Source of the DNA: a bacterium
GTDB lineage: Bacteria > Krumholzibacteriota > Krumholzibacteriia > LZORAL124-64-63
DNA length: 64,000 nt
NCBI GenBank assembly: GCA_024231905.1
Contig: JAAEQC010000207.1
Coordinates: 18,582-82,581, forward strand
Direction: 5' to 3'
This document shows, in pieces, positions 33,256-39,890 of this stretch (position 1 is the stretch's first letter; every line of letters starts with the position of its first letter). Below the pieces are notes generated by a model. It saw only the letters and a program-made list of their open reading frames with translations. It was not told the DNA's origin and ran no database searches. The position numbers and the translations under genes were made by a program.

Positions 33256-33285
33256 TTGACCGGTCCCTGTCACCCGTGCTAGGCT
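33256..33285 (+). promoter_or_regulatory. Sigma70-like promoter for the 33330 lipoprotein
   Basis: TTGACC (33256-33261), 18 nt, TAGGCT (33280-33285), with a TG one base before the -10. It predicts a ~35-nt leader before the ATG at 33330. Confidence 0.55.
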
Positions 33286-33329
33286 GCGCCAGCTGCATCG
33301 AGGGGGACCTGGAGGCAAAGGGGGAATCC

Positions 33330-33956
33330 ATGAACGGACGGATATTTCTGCTCATCTGCGTGAGCCTGGCGCTGGCCGGATGCACCCCGAAGGTCTGGGA
33401 GGTGGACGCCCGGCTCGGCGTGCATGTGGACTCGGGATTCTACGCCTACTACACGGCTGCGCCCGCAGTCGACCCGCAGGAGGTCGAGATCTTCATCGCG
33501 AGCGCCGACAGCGTCACCGGCGCGCACCGTCCGCTGCGGGATCCTCAGGAGAGGATCTACCCCATGGGCATTCGCGAAAAGGAACGGGTCATCGTGCGCC
33601 CGGCCCAGGTGGCGCGCATCCTCGCCACCGAACAGATGGACTACGTGCATTCCGACTCCACGGTCGAGATCGGGTACTTCTGCCGGCTCGTCATGGACGC
33701 CAACGGCGGCCTGGGCCAGTTCGTGGAGAACGAGGAGCGCATCACGCCCCGGGGCTGGATCTGGTGCGACCCCGACGAGGACCTGGAGCGCAAGATCGCC
33801 GAGAGGATGGAGGATTGCGTGGCCGTCGCCGCCGGCTACGGCGCCGAGGCCCTGATCGACATCATGGTGTTCCGTCCGCGGGACACGAACTTCCTCTACG
33901 GCCCACCGGGCTACTACATCTACGGCAAGGCGGTGGTGGGCGTGGTGGCGCCCTAG
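33330..33956 (+). CDS. Lipoprotein of unknown function
   Basis: 208 aa. Lipobox 'LALAGC' (Cys18) after a short signal; AAGGGGGA lies before the ATG. The mature protein starts 'TPKVWEVDARLGVHVDSGFYAYYTA' and ends in hydrophobic strands 'FLYGPPGYYIYGKAVVGVV'. The ending resembles small heavy-metal-binding-type lipoproteins ('AxAxGxA' strands), but the match is weak. Two interior cysteines ('YFCRLVM', 'WIWCDPDED'). Monocistronic, followed by a perfect hairpin. No family recognised. Confidence 0.7.
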   Translation: MNGRIFLLICVSLALAGCTPKVWEVDARLGVHVDSGFYAYYTAAPAVDPQEVEIFIASADSVTGAHRPLRDPQERIYPMGIREKERVIVRPAQVARILATEQMDYVHSDSTVEIGYFCRLVMDANGGLGQFVENEERITPRGWIWCDPDEDLERKIAERMEDCVAVAAGYGAEALIDIMVFRPRDTNFLYGPPGYYIYGKAVVGVVAP

Positions 33957-33994
33957 ACGACCGAACGCCGGCGACGCAGAAACTTGACCGAGCG

Positions 33995-34031
33995 AACGGG
34001 GAGGATCCGATTTCCGCGGATCCTCCCCGTT
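33995..34031 (+). terminator. Perfect 15-bp hairpin terminator
   Basis: AACGGGGAGGATCCG (33995-34009), loop of 7 nt, and exact complement (34017-34031). Only TT follows before TGTG, so there is no real U-tract. It lies 38 bp past the lipoprotein stop and just before a TAGAGT box (34036-34041) that could be the -10 of the next gene. Confidence 0.6.
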
Positions 34032-34167
34032 GTGCTAGAGTCAGGCCAATCCGCACCGACACCTCCGAATTCAACTCTGCGCCGGTACCGACGGGGAGGA
34101 CGTGCGTGTCCTCGCCGAGCCAGATCCCGGGCTGCCATCGTGATCCGGGGATTCGAGGAGGATGGAC

Positions 34168-35112
34168 ATGCAGGAACGGAAATCGATGCCCTGCGGACCG
34201 AAGCGCCTGGCGATCCTGATCCTCGCTGCCGCCACGGTCTCCTGGTCGGGACAGTCCCTCGCCCAGGTTCCGACCCTGGTCGAGAACATCGCCGACCTGG
34301 AGTTGCCGACCTTGGAGGGTCCGATCACGACCCACTACAGTGAAGGCTTCGCCGACCGCGCCGCCCACCTCCAGGAGATCGTGGCTGCCGCCGACGGCTA
34401 TCTCCGGCAGGAGGCGACCCTCGGGGTCCAACTGGACCTGCACCTGGCGGTCCTCGACGCCGAGGATTGGGCGCGGTGGACGCCGCTGCCCTATGGGCTG
34501 GCCCACATGAAGCTGGGCGAGTCGCCGACGGCCGTCGTGGCAGCCACTCCTGACAACATGCTGGTCAACGCCACCCTGGCCAACAAGGACCGCGTCTCCG
34601 AAGAAACGGTCCGGCTGCTGGACGAACTGGGCTTCACCTACGAGGAAGCGGTCCCGGCCTTCATGGACCTGGTCGCCGTCCACGAGATCGGCCACATCTA
34701 CTCCAACGCCTACGACGTCTGGCCCACCCAGAAATGGCTGAGCGAGTTCACCGCCACCTACCTTTCCTATTCATTCATGAAGGACTCCCGGCCCGAGTTC
34801 GTACAGCTCTGGGAGATCATGTCCGAATCCAACGTCGAGACCAACGACCACGACCACACCACCCTCGCCGACTTCGAGAAACTCTACATCGGCGTGGGCG
34901 GCAGCAACTACGGGTGGTACCAGGCGAGATTCACCCAGCAGGTCTGCCGGGTGTACGAAGCGGCGGGAATCGCGTTCATGCACCATGTCCGCAAGTCCCT
35001 GGCCGAGCATCCTGAGGCCGCGGAAGACGATCCGTTCCGCCTGCACGAACTCGACCGCATCGCGGAAGGATTCGTGGCCTGGGCACCGGGCGCGACCGGC
35101 GACCTGAGATAG
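34168..35112 (+). CDS. Exported protein with HEIGH zinc-metallopeptidase-like motif
   Basis: 314 aa. A signal peptide (~1-30, 'WSGQSLAQ') precedes a single domain containing 'DLVAVHEIGHIYSNAYD' and, ~20 residues later, 'WLSEFTATYLSYSFM'. The HExxH helix followed by a Glu in a second helix is the gluzincin-like arrangement. Overall family not recognised; possibly a DUF-type secreted peptidase. ATG 34168 is 6 nt from GAGGAGG; ATG 34162 would touch the SD. The next gene starts 9 bp downstream. Peptidase activity is inferred from motif only. Confidence 0.7.
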   Translation: MQERKSMPCGPKRLAILILAAATVSWSGQSLAQVPTLVENIADLELPTLEGPITTHYSEGFADRAAHLQEIVAAADGYLRQEATLGVQLDLHLAVLDAEDWARWTPLPYGLAHMKLGESPTAVVAATPDNMLVNATLANKDRVSEETVRLLDELGFTYEEAVPAFMDLVAVHEIGHIYSNAYDVWPTQKWLSEFTATYLSYSFMKDSRPEFVQLWEIMSESNVETNDHDHTTLADFEKLYIGVGGSNYGWYQARFTQQVCRVYEAAGIAFMHHVRKSLAEHPEAAEDDPFRLHELDRIAEGFVAWAPGATGDLR

Positions 35113-35121
35113 ACCGGAGTC

Positions 35122-35529
35122 ATGATGGCAGCGACACGCACGCGACGGTTCCTGATCACCGGCCCCTACTGGCTCGGCATCGCCGCCGACGGCCTCTGGG
35201 CCGTTGCCTTCTTCGTCCCGGCGGTCTTCGGCGCCCTCACCGGTGACCGGGAGGTCGTCCCCAGCTTGGCGCTCGATCTGGTCCTGGGTGTGGCGGGGGT
35301 GCTGATGACAGCCTGGACGATCCTGCTCCTGTGGGCGGTCCGCGAGCCCATCGGTCGGCGCTTCGTCATCCTCCTGACGGCGGCGGTGGTGGCGGGATTG
35401 TTCGTGGTCACCCTCGTCGGGTCGCGGCAGGGAAACGGCCCCGGGACCTGGATCCTGGTCAAGTGCGGGGTGCTGTTCGCCGCCATGATCACGAGCTACG
35501 TGCTGGCGGGGCGGGCGGACGCCGACTAG
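35122..35529 (+). CDS. Small four-helix membrane protein
   Basis: 135 aa with four hydrophobic segments (about 17-38, 50-72, 83-104 and 110-130) separated by short charged loops ('REPIGRR'). No motif identifies a substrate. It starts 9 bp after the HEIGH-motif gene, with 'GGAG' upstream of ATG 35122 (a second ATG follows immediately), suggesting a two-gene operon. It might be a membrane partner of that exported protein. Unknown function. Confidence 0.65.
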   Translation: MMAATRTRRFLITGPYWLGIAADGLWAVAFFVPAVFGALTGDREVVPSLALDLVLGVAGVLMTAWTILLLWAVREPIGRRFVILLTAAVVAGLFVVTLVGSRQGNGPGTWILVKCGVLFAAMITSYVLAGRADAD

Positions 35530-35642
35530 GCATCCGCACCCGCCCCGCGAATTCATGCTAACTTTTCGTCCCGAATCCGCGTCTTCCTTCTGATGACCGA
35601 TAGAGCCCCCGGCTCGGCCGACCCGCAACCGAAGGACGCCCG

Positions 35643-36209
35643 GTGCCCCCGAACGACTCAGACCTCATTACCGAGATCCGCGCCGGTTCGCAGACGGCGT
35701 TCGACCGCCTGATGCAGCGCCACGAGCACTTCGTCTTCCGGGTGGCCTATCCGTACGTGGGCGACGCAGACAGCGCCCTGGATGTCTGCCAGAACGTGTT
35801 CATCAAGGTCCACCGCCGCCTCGACACGTTCCGCGGCGCCACCACCTTCCGGGCCTGGCTGGCCCGCATCGCACAGAACGAGAGCCTCAGCTGGCTGCGC
35901 AGCCGGCAGCGCTTCAGCGACCACCAGGACATCGACGCCGTGGACGGACCCGCCAGCGCGGCGGTCCAAAATGTGCACCTGGTCGAGTCAGAACGGCAAC
36001 GGGACCTGCGCGCGGAGATCGACCGCCTGAATCCGACCCAGCAGCAGGCGGTCGTCCTGCGCTACTACGAGAAGATGCCCCTGCGCGAGATCGGCGAGAC
36101 GCTCGAGTGCAGCGAGGGGCAAGTGAAGAGCATCCTCTTCCGCAGCATCCGCAAGCTGCGGGATAACCTGGGCCGCAAGGACAGGTGGGACCGGGAGTTG
36201 GAAGCATGA
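35643..36209 (+). CDS. ECF-family RNA polymerase sigma factor
   Basis: 188 aa. Region 2 at ~15-85 ('FDRLMQRHEHFVFRVAYPYVG', 'FIKVHRRLDTFRG', 'FRAWLARIAQNESLSWLR') and region 4 at ~125-178 ('LNPTQQQAVVLRYYEKMPLREIGE', 'SEGQVKSILFRSIRKLRD'). GTG start with GAAGGA upstream. It would direct transcription of a small regulon including, typically, its own operon. The next gene, a zinc-finger anti-sigma-like protein, overlaps by ATGA, and a DUF4097 gene follows. An extended -10-like box (TAACTT, 35559-35564) precedes it. Confidence 0.95.
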   Translation: MPPNDSDLITEIRAGSQTAFDRLMQRHEHFVFRVAYPYVGDADSALDVCQNVFIKVHRRLDTFRGATTFRAWLARIAQNESLSWLRSRQRFSDHQDIDAVDGPASAAVQNVHLVESERQRDLRAEIDRLNPTQQQAVVLRYYEKMPLREIGETLECSEGQVKSILFRSIRKLRDNLGRKDRWDRELEA

Positions 36210-37156
36210 GCAAGCCCGACAGCACGAACCTGTGCCGACGATACGGTGAGTTGATCGAGGACTACCTGGCCGGGACCCTGTCCGCCGTGGACGCGTCCGA
36301 TCTGCAGGACCACTGCGCCGAGTGCCCCGACTGCGCTGCCGCCCTGCGGGTGGACCGGGAACTGACCGCCCTGGGCGACGATGTCCCCCTGCCCGACCGG
36401 GACGCCCTGCGTCGCATGCGGGAACACGTCCTGGACGAGACCGCGCCCTACGAACAACGAACGGCGCCGTCCGGCGGCTTCCTGGCCGAACTGGCCCGCC
36501 TGTGGCGCATCCATCCTCTGCCGTCGGGTCTGGCCACGTCCGCGATCCTGGTGGGCGTCGCCTTCCTGGGCCGCACGAGCGCGCCCCGCGCCTCCCTGGA
36601 GGACGAATTGCTGCGCCAGTCCGCCGGCTGGGAACAGGCCCGAGCCGCCGGTCTCGACGACTACTGGGACGTGCCCGTCACCTTCACCAACGTCATGGTC
36701 CGCACCCGGGACGAGGGGCGTCTGGCCCTGAGCTTCGACGCCAGCAACCATCTGGACATGGTCGTGGCCGAGGACTCCCCCCTGGCCCGCGCCGTCCTGA
36801 CCCAGGCCATCCTCGAACCCAGTTCCATGGGCTCGCGGCTGAAGGCCATGGAGGTCACGCCCCGCCTGAACGACGACCGCCTGCAGGCGGCGCTGATCAT
36901 GACCGTTCTGGGCGACCCGGACGTCACCGTCCGCGTCAACGCCCTGGCCGTGCTCACCGAATACGCCGATGACGAACTCAACCGCGAGGCCCTGCTGCAG
37001 GTCCTCGGCCGGGACCCGGACGTGCAGATGCGCCTCCTGGCCCTGGAGGAACTCAAACGCCGCAATGTGGGAGCCGAGACGCTCCGCGACGCCGCCGGCG
37101 CCAACGAATTCGAAGGAACCCCGGCCGTCCTCCGCCAGGTGGCGGCCGAACTCTGA
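36206..37156 (+). CDS. Anti-sigma factor-like protein with zinc-finger and HEAT-like repeats
   Basis: 316 aa. N-terminal zf-HC2-type domain ('DLQDHCAECPDCAAAL', residues ~30-50) as in ZAS anti-sigma factors. A hydrophobic segment (~105-122, 'LPSGLATSAILVGVAFLG') probably spans the membrane. The C-terminal ~110 residues carry HEAT-like helical repeats ('DPDVTVRVNALAVLTEYADD', 'DPDVQMRLLALEEL'). Overlap with the sigma factor (ATGA) implies stoichiometric synthesis and partnership. The HEAT part, presumably periplasmic, could receive the signal. The combination with HEAT repeats is less usual than plain ZAS proteins. Confidence 0.85.
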   Translation: MSKPDSTNLCRRYGELIEDYLAGTLSAVDASDLQDHCAECPDCAAALRVDRELTALGDDVPLPDRDALRRMREHVLDETAPYEQRTAPSGGFLAELARLWRIHPLPSGLATSAILVGVAFLGRTSAPRASLEDELLRQSAGWEQARAAGLDDYWDVPVTFTNVMVRTRDEGRLALSFDASNHLDMVVAEDSPLARAVLTQAILEPSSMGSRLKAMEVTPRLNDDRLQAALIMTVLGDPDVTVRVNALAVLTEYADDELNREALLQVLGRDPDVQMRLLALEELKRRNVGAETLRDAAGANEFEGTPAVLRQVAAEL

Positions 37157-37247
37157 GGAAGGGCCCGCTCCGGCGGGCCGGCGGCGGGATGGGCAGGGCC
37201 CGCTCATCCGGCCGCGGAACACACGACGACCAACGAGGAGCAGAACC

Positions 37248-38420
37248 ATGAAGACGAAGTTCATCGCCGCCACACTCACCCTGGTGATCGGCGCCCTGAC
37301 GGCGGCGCCCGCGGCCCTGGGCCAGGGCACCTGGGAGAAGGAATTCGAAGTCGATCCGGGACAGAAGATCGAGCTGCGCATGAAGCACGGCGGCTCCCTG
37401 GACGTGGAGAGCTGGGAGCGTGACTCGGTCAGCATCGTCTGCGAGGCGAGAATGAACGACATCGACGACTGGGATATCGACGTCACCGAGACCCGCGGCG
37501 GCCTGCGGCTCGTGGCCGAGCTCAACGACCGCAGCATCAACTCCAACAACTTCGTGGTCACCCTGCGGGTGCCGCGCGAGTTCGACATCGCCACCAGTTC
37601 CGGCGGCGGCCACATCCGCATCGAGGGCGTCAGCGGCGAGTTCACCGGCAAGTCCGCCGGCGGCGGCATCACCCTGAAGGACGTGAAGGGCGACGCGGAC
37701 CTGACCACGGGCGGCGGCTGGATCGAGATCGAGGACTCGGATCTGGACGGCCGGGTCCGCAGCGGCGGCGGCGGCGGCATCGTGCGCGACGTCACCGGCA
37801 ACGTGAAGGTCAGCTCGGGCGGCGGTGCCGTCAGTTACGAGAATGTGCGCGACGGCAGCGGCGAGCTGCGCGGCCCCAGGAACACCCAGATCGCGGGCGC
37901 CACCGCCCGCACCATCATCCAGGTCTCCAACGGCGGCGAGATCGACCTGGACTCGGCGCCCGAGGGCGCCTACGTGAAGACCGGCGGCGGCGATGTGGAC
38001 ATCAGCGGCGCCTCCCGCTTCGTGCGGGCCTCCACCGGCGGCGGCGACATGGACATCGAGATCGAGGACGGCTGGGTCCAGGCCCAAACCGGCGCCGGCG
38101 ACGTGGACATCATCGTCAGCGGCGACTTCGGCGACGGATCCGACGGCATCAAGGTCGTCACGGGCTACGGCGAGGTCACGGTGACCATCCCCGCGGACGC
38201 CTCCGTGGAGTTCGACCTGGACCTGTCCTACACCCGCAACAGCAGCCAGAGCTTCGACATCGACTGCGATTTCGATCTGGACGTGGAGCACACCAAGAAG
38301 TGGGACAAGAGCCACGGCACACCCCGCAAGCACATCCTGGGCACGGCCACCATCAACGGCGGCAAGCACCTGGTGAAGATCCGGAACACGAACGGGGACA
38401 TCAAGATCAGGAAGCGCTGA
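37248..38420 (+). CDS. Exported DUF4097-type beta-helix protein
   Basis: 390 aa. Signal peptide ~1-25. The mature part is a DUF4097/DUF2807-like right-handed parallel beta-solenoid with a repeating ~20-residue rung marked by GGG: 'ATSSGGGHIRIEG', 'KSAGGGITLKD', 'TTGGGWIEIED', 'RSGGGGGIVRD', 'SSGGGAVSYEN', 'KTGGGDVDISG', 'STGGGDMDIEI'. GAGGAG precedes ATG. Third gene of the sigma/anti-sigma operon, 91 bp after the anti-sigma gene. Such proteins are envelope-associated with no known enzyme activity; here a surface or periplasmic output or sensor of the sigma system is plausible. Confidence 0.85.
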   Translation: MKTKFIAATLTLVIGALTAAPAALGQGTWEKEFEVDPGQKIELRMKHGGSLDVESWERDSVSIVCEARMNDIDDWDIDVTETRGGLRLVAELNDRSINSNNFVVTLRVPREFDIATSSGGGHIRIEGVSGEFTGKSAGGGITLKDVKGDADLTTGGGWIEIEDSDLDGRVRSGGGGGIVRDVTGNVKVSSGGGAVSYENVRDGSGELRGPRNTQIAGATARTIIQVSNGGEIDLDSAPEGAYVKTGGGDVDISGASRFVRASTGGGDMDIEIEDGWVQAQTGAGDVDIIVSGDFGDGSDGIKVVTGYGEVTVTIPADASVEFDLDLSYTRNSSQSFDIDCDFDLDVEHTKKWDKSHGTPRKHILGTATINGGKHLVKIRNTNGDIKIRKR

Positions 38421-38438
38421 CAGCAGGCGTCGTGAAGG

Positions 38439-38475
38439 AAGAGCGGCCGGGTTCCCGGGGCCCGGCCGCTCTTTT
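38439..38475 (+). terminator. Rho-independent terminator of the sigma operon
   Basis: Stem AAGAGCGGCCGGG (38439-38451) with its complement (38461-38473), 9-nt loop, followed by TT. The TTTT run starts at 38472 within the stem end. It ends the ECF sigma/anti-sigma/DUF4097 transcript. Confidence 0.8.
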
Positions 38476-38504
38476 GACAGCCACTCGTCCCGGGAACGGC
38501 CGAT

Positions 38505-38534
38505 TTGCGTCGGACCCTCGCCATATGGTAGGCT
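38505..38534 (+). promoter_or_regulatory. Sigma70-like promoter for the 38582 gene
   Basis: TTGCGT (38505-38510), 18 nt, TAGGCT (38529-38534). Same spacing and same -10 as the promoter at 33256-33285. It probably drives the three genes from 38582 to 39881. Confidence 0.5.
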
Positions 38535-38581
38535 GCGACAGGAATTCCATATTCCAGATTGTCCGCAAGGGGGTGGACATC

Positions 38582-38971
38582 ATGCCGGTATCTTTCGAAT
38601 ACGATGCCGCCAAGGGAATTATCCACGTGCGACCCCGGGGAAATCTGCTGCTCAGCGAAGTCGGCGAGCGCTTCAAACGGGTCGCGGCCGACGAAACGAT
38701 TCCGCCCGGCGCAGTCGAGTTCGTCCACCTGGATGGCGTCGATTCGTTCAAGTACGGTTCCCGGGAGTCCGCGGGGATCCCCGACATGCACGCTTTGGTG
38801 CGCCAGAAGAAGAGGATCAAGGCCACCGTCTTCATCGCCGAGAGCGACTACCACTTCGGCGTGGCCCGCATGGTCCAAACCTGGTTCGACGCGGCCGGTC
38901 TCGGACTGGTCGTCGCGGTGGTTCGCTCCGAGGAAGAGGCCTACCGCTTCGTCGATAGACTGTCCATATAA
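38582..38971 (+). CDS. STAS/SpoIIAA-like small cytoplasmic protein
   Basis: 129 aa, no signal or membrane helix. The pattern 'YDAAKGIIHVRPRGNLLLSEVGERF', 'AVEFVHLDGVDSFKYG', 'KATVFIAESDYHFGVARMVQTWF' and 'VVAVVRSEEEAYRFV' gives alternating strands and helices like the SpoIIAA-like/STAS fold. The classical phosphorylatable Ser is not obvious. AAGGGGG lies before ATG 38582. 15 bp separate it from the small lipoprotein gene. Family placement is tentative and no partner kinase is nearby. Confidence 0.6.
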   Translation: MPVSFEYDAAKGIIHVRPRGNLLLSEVGERFKRVAADETIPPGAVEFVHLDGVDSFKYGSRESAGIPDMHALVRQKKRIKATVFIAESDYHFGVARMVQTWFDAAGLGLVVAVVRSEEEAYRFVDRLSI

Positions 38972-38986
38972 ACGGAGGGACTTCCC

Positions 38987-39286
38987 GTGAGACGATACCT
39001 GCTCCCGGCGGCGCTCCTGGCCGTCGTCCTCGTGACCGCTTCCTGCACCCCGGGGCCCAACACGGCCGCCGCCGGCGGTGGAGATTCCGCCGGCTTCCTG
39101 CAAGGCTTGTGGCACGGCTTCATCGTCCTGTTCACGTTCGTCCTCTCGCTCTTCAGGAATGACGTGAGCATGTACGAGGTCGCTAATAACGGCGCCTGGT
39201 ACGACTTCGGATTCATACTGGGAGCCATGTGCTTCTTCGGCGGTGGCGGTGGCGGGGCGGCCTGCGGCGGAAAGAAGTGCGGGTGA
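38987..39286 (+). CDS. Small lipoprotein of a widespread uncharacterised family
   Basis: 99 aa from GTG 38987, with GGAGGGA upstream. Lipobox 'VLVTASC' (Cys20), then a hydrophobic segment in 'FLQGLWHGFIVLFTFVLSLF', the motif 'YEVANNGAWYDFGFILG' and a Gly/Cys/Lys tail ('GGGGGGAACGGKKCG'). I recognise the central 'GFWHG...NNGxWYDFGF' pattern as recurrent in small bacterial lipoproteins of unknown role. The metal-like Cys tail is peculiar. It is one base before the LOG gene, suggesting one transcript. Confidence 0.65.
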   Translation: MRRYLLPAALLAVVLVTASCTPGPNTAAAGGGDSAGFLQGLWHGFIVLFTFVLSLFRNDVSMYEVANNGAWYDFGFILGAMCFFGGGGGGAACGGKKCG

Positions 39287-39287
39287 C

Positions 39288-39881
39288 GTGAAACGCATCT
39301 GCGTGAACTGCGGCTCCAGCCCCGGTTTCGACTCCGTGCACATGGCCACCGCCCGGCGGCTCGGCGAGGAACTCCTCGCCCGCGGTTGTGAACTGGTCTA
39401 CGGCGGATCGGACGTGGGCCTCATGGGCGAGGTAGCCGACACGGTGCTGGCCGGGGGCGGCACGGTACACGGGGTGATCCCGCGCCTACTGGCGGAGAAG
39501 GTCGCCCACAGGGGGCCGGTCGAGCTGCACGTGGTGGAGTCCATGCACGAGCGCAAGACGCTGATGGCCGACCTCTCCGACGCCTTCGTCGGCCTGCCGG
39601 GCGGCTTCGGGACCCTCGAGGAAATCGCCGAACTCCTGACCTGGAACCAGCTCGGCATCATGGCCAAACCCGTGGGTCTTCTGGACGTGGACGGCTATTA
39701 CGAGCACCTGCTCGCTTTCCTGGACAACGCTGTCGCCGGCGGCTTCATGAAGCAGGAGCACCGGGACATGGTCCTGGTGGCCCGCGATCCGGCCGATCTG
39801 CTGGACCAGGCCGCGGCATGGCACGCGCCGACGTCGGCCAAGTGGGTCGGATTGAAGCGGTCGAGCCGGCCGTCCCCGTAG
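39288..39881 (+). CDS. LOG-family nucleoside-monophosphate phosphoribohydrolase-like protein
   Basis: 197 aa from GTG 39288. Rossmann-like fold with 'CVNCGSSPGF', 'LVYGGSDVGLMGEVA', the catalytic 'MHERKTLM' (MxxRK) and 'GLPGGFGTLEEI' (PGGxGTxxE). Members release free bases from nucleoside monophosphates, in plants giving cytokinins; in bacteria they salvage or produce modified bases. Soluble. It starts one base after the small lipoprotein gene and converges on the DUF2339 gene with a 9-bp gap. The assignment is firm; the physiological substrate is not known. Confidence 0.93.
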   Translation: MKRICVNCGSSPGFDSVHMATARRLGEELLARGCELVYGGSDVGLMGEVADTVLAGGGTVHGVIPRLLAEKVAHRGPVELHVVESMHERKTLMADLSDAFVGLPGGFGTLEEIAELLTWNQLGIMAKPVGLLDVDGYYEHLLAFLDNAVAGGFMKQEHRDMVLVARDPADLLDQAAAWHAPTSAKWVGLKRSSRPSP

Positions 39882-39890
39882 CGACCCCGA

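Noticed and set aside
37600..38120. Tandem DNA repeat in the DUF4097 gene
   Set aside because: The recurring GGCGGCGGC triplets reflect Gly-rich solenoid rungs of varying spacing and sequence; not a DNA-level repeat array.
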